Assembly (NCBI GenBank): GCA_965215385.1
Contig: OZ244059.1
Location: forward strand, 2,728,001-2,792,000
Length of the DNA stretch: 64,000 bases
Source of the DNA: JAPORY01 sp965215385
GTDB lineage: Bacteria > Pseudomonadota > Alphaproteobacteria > Rhodobacterales > Rhodobacteraceae
Reading direction: 5' to 3'
Under the pieces are notes generated by a model that saw only the letters and a program-made list of their open reading frames with translations, did no database searches and was not told the origin of the DNA. The position numbers were made by a program, and so were the translations under genes. Below, piece by piece: positions 63,966 through 64,000 of the stretch (positions are counted from its first letter, which is position 1; the number at the start of each line of letters is the position of its first letter).

Positions 63966-64000
63966 ATGCGGATTATGCCATTGCAGGACGTTCCTTTTGT
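63966..64000 (+). CDS. Start of an unidentified gene running out of the window
   Basis: ATG 63966 (MRIMPLQDVPF) follows GGGGAGAG at a suitable distance, which suggests a real start. Too little is present to name it. Confidence 0.4.
   Translation, partial: MRIMPLQDVPF

Overview
The window looks like a chromosomal segment of an alphaproteobacterium with intermediate GC content. I base the class on gene order and protein type: etfB-etfA next to a twin-membrane HIG1 protein and a PduO-type adenosyltransferase, RpoB and RpoC of about 1384 and 1411 residues, and an alphaproteobacterial-type ParC. The genus cannot be read from the sequence. The number of decayed insertion sequences and genes broken by single stop codons suggests a genome under relaxed selection, possibly host-associated (inference).

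Left part (1-20 kb): the 3' end of glpK; a decayed DUF4338-transposase fusion; a small coiled-coil membrane protein; then minus-strand housekeeping genes (glycerophosphodiesterase, family II pyrophosphatase, electron transfer flavoprotein, cobalamin adenosyltransferase, HIG1 protein, short-chain dehydrogenase). parC follows on the plus strand. After it come a cytochrome P450 with a possible small secreted partner, a DUF374 acyltransferase, an IS30-type transposase with an early stop, a second decayed DUF4338 element (this time with an ISAs1-type transposase), and more ISAs1 debris.

Middle (20-33 kb): tRNA-Trp(CCA) on the minus strand; a polyamine-type ABC importer (ATPase, binding protein, two permeases) followed by creatinase and, convergently, a ureohydrolase. 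Together these suggest import and breakdown of a guanidino compound. Then an intact DDE-transposase element and a broken secreted-protein gene whose signal region carries a run of 12 G/C.

Right part (33-64 kb): secE-nusG-rplK-rplA-rplJ-rplL-rpoB-rpoC, then rpsL-rpsG-fusA-tuf and rpsJ-rplC-rplD-rplW-rplB-rpsS-rplV-rpsC-rplP. This normally compact block is interrupted three times. About 6.9 kb between rpoC and rpsL carries an Rpn nuclease gene with a tandem array of its own 3' end, plus a KefB-like antiporter. A cold-shock gene sits between rplW and rplB. After rplP the expected rpmC-rpsQ-rplN continuation is missing; instead there is a 19-C run inside a 10-bp inverted repeat and a broken gene of unknown function.

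The most interesting system is the Rpn locus (46.1-48.9 kb). It has a full-length PD-(D/E)XK nuclease with a well-placed internal ribosome binding site and ATG, followed by two free-standing copies of exactly that C-terminal segment with the same signal, and a fourth copy in which the signal has decayed. It looks like a nuclease with amplified C-terminal, possibly antitoxin-like, cassettes.
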